Of a stretch of 64,000 bases of DNA, positions 62,680-64,000 are shown one piece after another. Position numbers and translations under genes: made by a program. The stretch's first letter is position 1. Every line of letters begins with the position of its first letter. Under the pieces are notes generated by a model. The model was not told the origin of the DNA. It searched no databases and saw nothing but the letters and a program-made list of their open reading frames with translations. This stretch comes from Notospermus geniculatus (Eukaryota > Nemertea > Pilidiophora > Heteronemertea > Lineidae), in the NCBI GenBank assembly GCA_002633025.1, contig NMRB01000019.1, positions 5,484-69,483 of the forward strand, read 5' to 3'.

Positions 62680-63924
62680 ATGAGAGAACGAACTCCAAAA
62701 TTACATTTGATCAAAACATTCTTGTTCATAATAATTTATCTTAGTGGAAGTTGTCATGTTCTCACAGACAGAACACTGCAGCCATTCACTCCGTTAGTTT
62801 CTACACACCCTACGACTGCAAGTTCAGCCTCAAGCCCTGGATCAGGGGCAGGAAATTGTTCAGGATCAGACCGTATCAGGACAGTGAAGGCAGAATTCAA
62901 AACGAGTGTGGTAGAGAATGGTAAGTAGTAATCTTGTAATGCTGTCTTTTTGATGAATGGCATTGTAAGATCTACATGTAGCCCTTCAAAATTACAAATG
63001 ACAATGTCGACAGGCTGGGTTTGGAAAGATTACATGTACATGTACACTAGTATTTTCTCGATTTGCGTATTGGCTAGAAACGCCAGGTATCTGTATTCTC
63101 CTAAATGTTTATTTACAACTAGAATTGTCATTTACCTTACCTAAATCACTTATCAGTGTGTCAGTGGGTCAGGTTGAAAAGGTTGTCATTCTTGAGGTTT
63201 GGGAATATCTTATTTTGATCCTGATCTAGTGGCATAGTGACTCATCAGTTCATTTCGTAGACGGCTCAGGCCTGAGAGGCAGAGAATAAAACAGTCTGGA
63301 CAGCCCATGTCAGAGGGGCAACCGTCAACAACGTCATCCTGTTACTCAATATCAACAAAAATTTCTAGGCAAAGAGATGGGACTATATCCCTCACAGAAT
63401 CTCACTGCAGTCTTGTGAATGTTTCATGACACGTGTTACCCCATGTGTACCTACATGTACATGTAAATGTAACATGCTGTGATATTGGTCGTCAAGACAT
63501 TGATCCTGTTGCCAATTATTGGCATTCGTCATCTAATGAAGAGCCTGCTGTTGGCAATTGAGTCAGTCGTCAACATGTGTTGTGGATCTCATATGAATTG
63601 TTTTAATGAAGTGTGGCATGATGTATTGCATTTCGATCTAAAATCCAATAGTCAGTACTTCTGACTTAGGCCTATCATCTGTTGAATGCATGCTTTCCAA
63701 GTTTCCTCTGCCTGTAGTCTACAGTCACACATAACATGTGCTGTGCACTGTTTGTCTTCACTGTAGTCCATGTAATCTCAGAGGAATTCCTCTCAGATGG
63801 CAATGTAAGCATACCTGTCTTCAAACTCAATTACTGTACCAGTACCATATCTTGGAATCCTTGTCCTTGGCCTGAATGTGGACACAAATTGAATATTACA
63901 GTTACACTTACAGATTTCACCACA
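62680..63924 (+). CDS. Secreted or membrane protein, 5' exons only
   Basis: Exon 1 (62680-62920) starts at the first ATG after an in-frame TGA and ends at a GTAAGT donor. Exon 2 (63767-63924) follows a TTCACTGTAG acceptor in phase and ends at a GTAAAA donor, 133 codons so far. Residues ~9-25 (KTFLFIIIYLSGSCHV) form a signal peptide. A Thr/Ser/Pro/Gly-rich stretch follows, then FKTSVVENVHVISEEFLSDG and a Cys-rich segment with NYCTSTISWNPCPWPECGHK and potential N-glycosylation sites (NVS, NIT). This suggests an extracellular disulfide-bonded domain. If the exon 2 donor is not used, the frame would run into transposon-like sequence and stop at 63957. I do not recognise the family; the rest lies beyond the window. 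Confidence 0.5.
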
Positions 63925-63927
63925 GTA

Positions 63928-64000
63928 AAACCTCCGTTAGTGAACACCTCCGAATAGTGAACAACCTCTGAATAACGAACGTTCATTTTCGGTCCCAATT
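63928..64000 (+). mobile_element. End of a pogo/Tigger-like DNA transposon (partial)
   Basis: CCTCCGTTAGTGAACACCTC then CGAATAGTGAAC, CTGAATAACGAACG and TTTTCGGTCCC: short repeated GAA(T)AxxGAAC units like those at the ends of many pogo/Tigger elements. It starts just after the presumed donor of the preceding exon and runs off the window, so identification is tentative. Confidence 0.4.

Overview
This is a eukaryotic draft-assembly window, most likely from a marine invertebrate deuterostome (an echinoderm or hemichordate is my best guess). The signs are spliced genes with GT-AG introns of about 100 bp to a few kb, intergenic DNA packed with short inverted-repeat elements, a strong excess of the palindromic 8-mers TAGGCCTA and TACATGTA, a tRNA-derived SINE, one 399-base N gap and four isolated single Ns. 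The species cannot be fixed from sequence alone. The left 41 kb is gene-poor. Bases 1-5056 and 21272-24896 are two diverged copies of one block. Comparing them reveals insertions as filled and empty sites, including a PIF/Harbinger-like element with a TTA target duplication. Between and after them lie many MITE-like foldback elements, one with a 9-bp target duplication typical of Mutator-like elements, a frameshifted GPCR remnant near 6.5 kb, a degenerate ~140-bp tandem repeat near 26 kb, and the first coding exon, with a TATA box, of an RGK-type Ras-like GTPase on the minus strand (29.0-29.7 kb). The right 27 kb is gene-rich. (1) A complete 8-exon choline/ethanolamine-kinase-family gene on the minus strand (36827-40560, 376 aa), with introns full of minisatellites and MITEs. 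(2) Head-to-head with it, a two-exon carboxylesterase/cholinesterase-family gene on the plus strand (41320-43636, 659 aa) with an intact Ser-Glu-His triad and a GPI-like tail. (3) A complete 6-exon N4BP1/KHNYN-family gene on the plus strand (45858-49920, 919 aa): KH-like module, UBA-like segment, NYN/PIN-like RNase with all expected acidic residues, and a CUE-like C-terminus. (4) A SINE with perfect 10-bp target duplications, then repeats and the gap. (5) A minus-strand 8-exon gene (55662-60813, at least 928 aa) that I do not recognise as any named gene. It joins a ~600-residue acidic disordered region to a C39/papain-like cysteine-peptidase fold with a full set of candidate catalytic residues. 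This is the best candidate for an undescribed system. (6) The 5' part of a secreted or membrane protein gene on the plus strand (from 62680), which runs off the window. Exon models were built by hand: splice sites, reading phase and family motifs agree for genes 1-3 and 5. They have not been checked against transcripts or databases.
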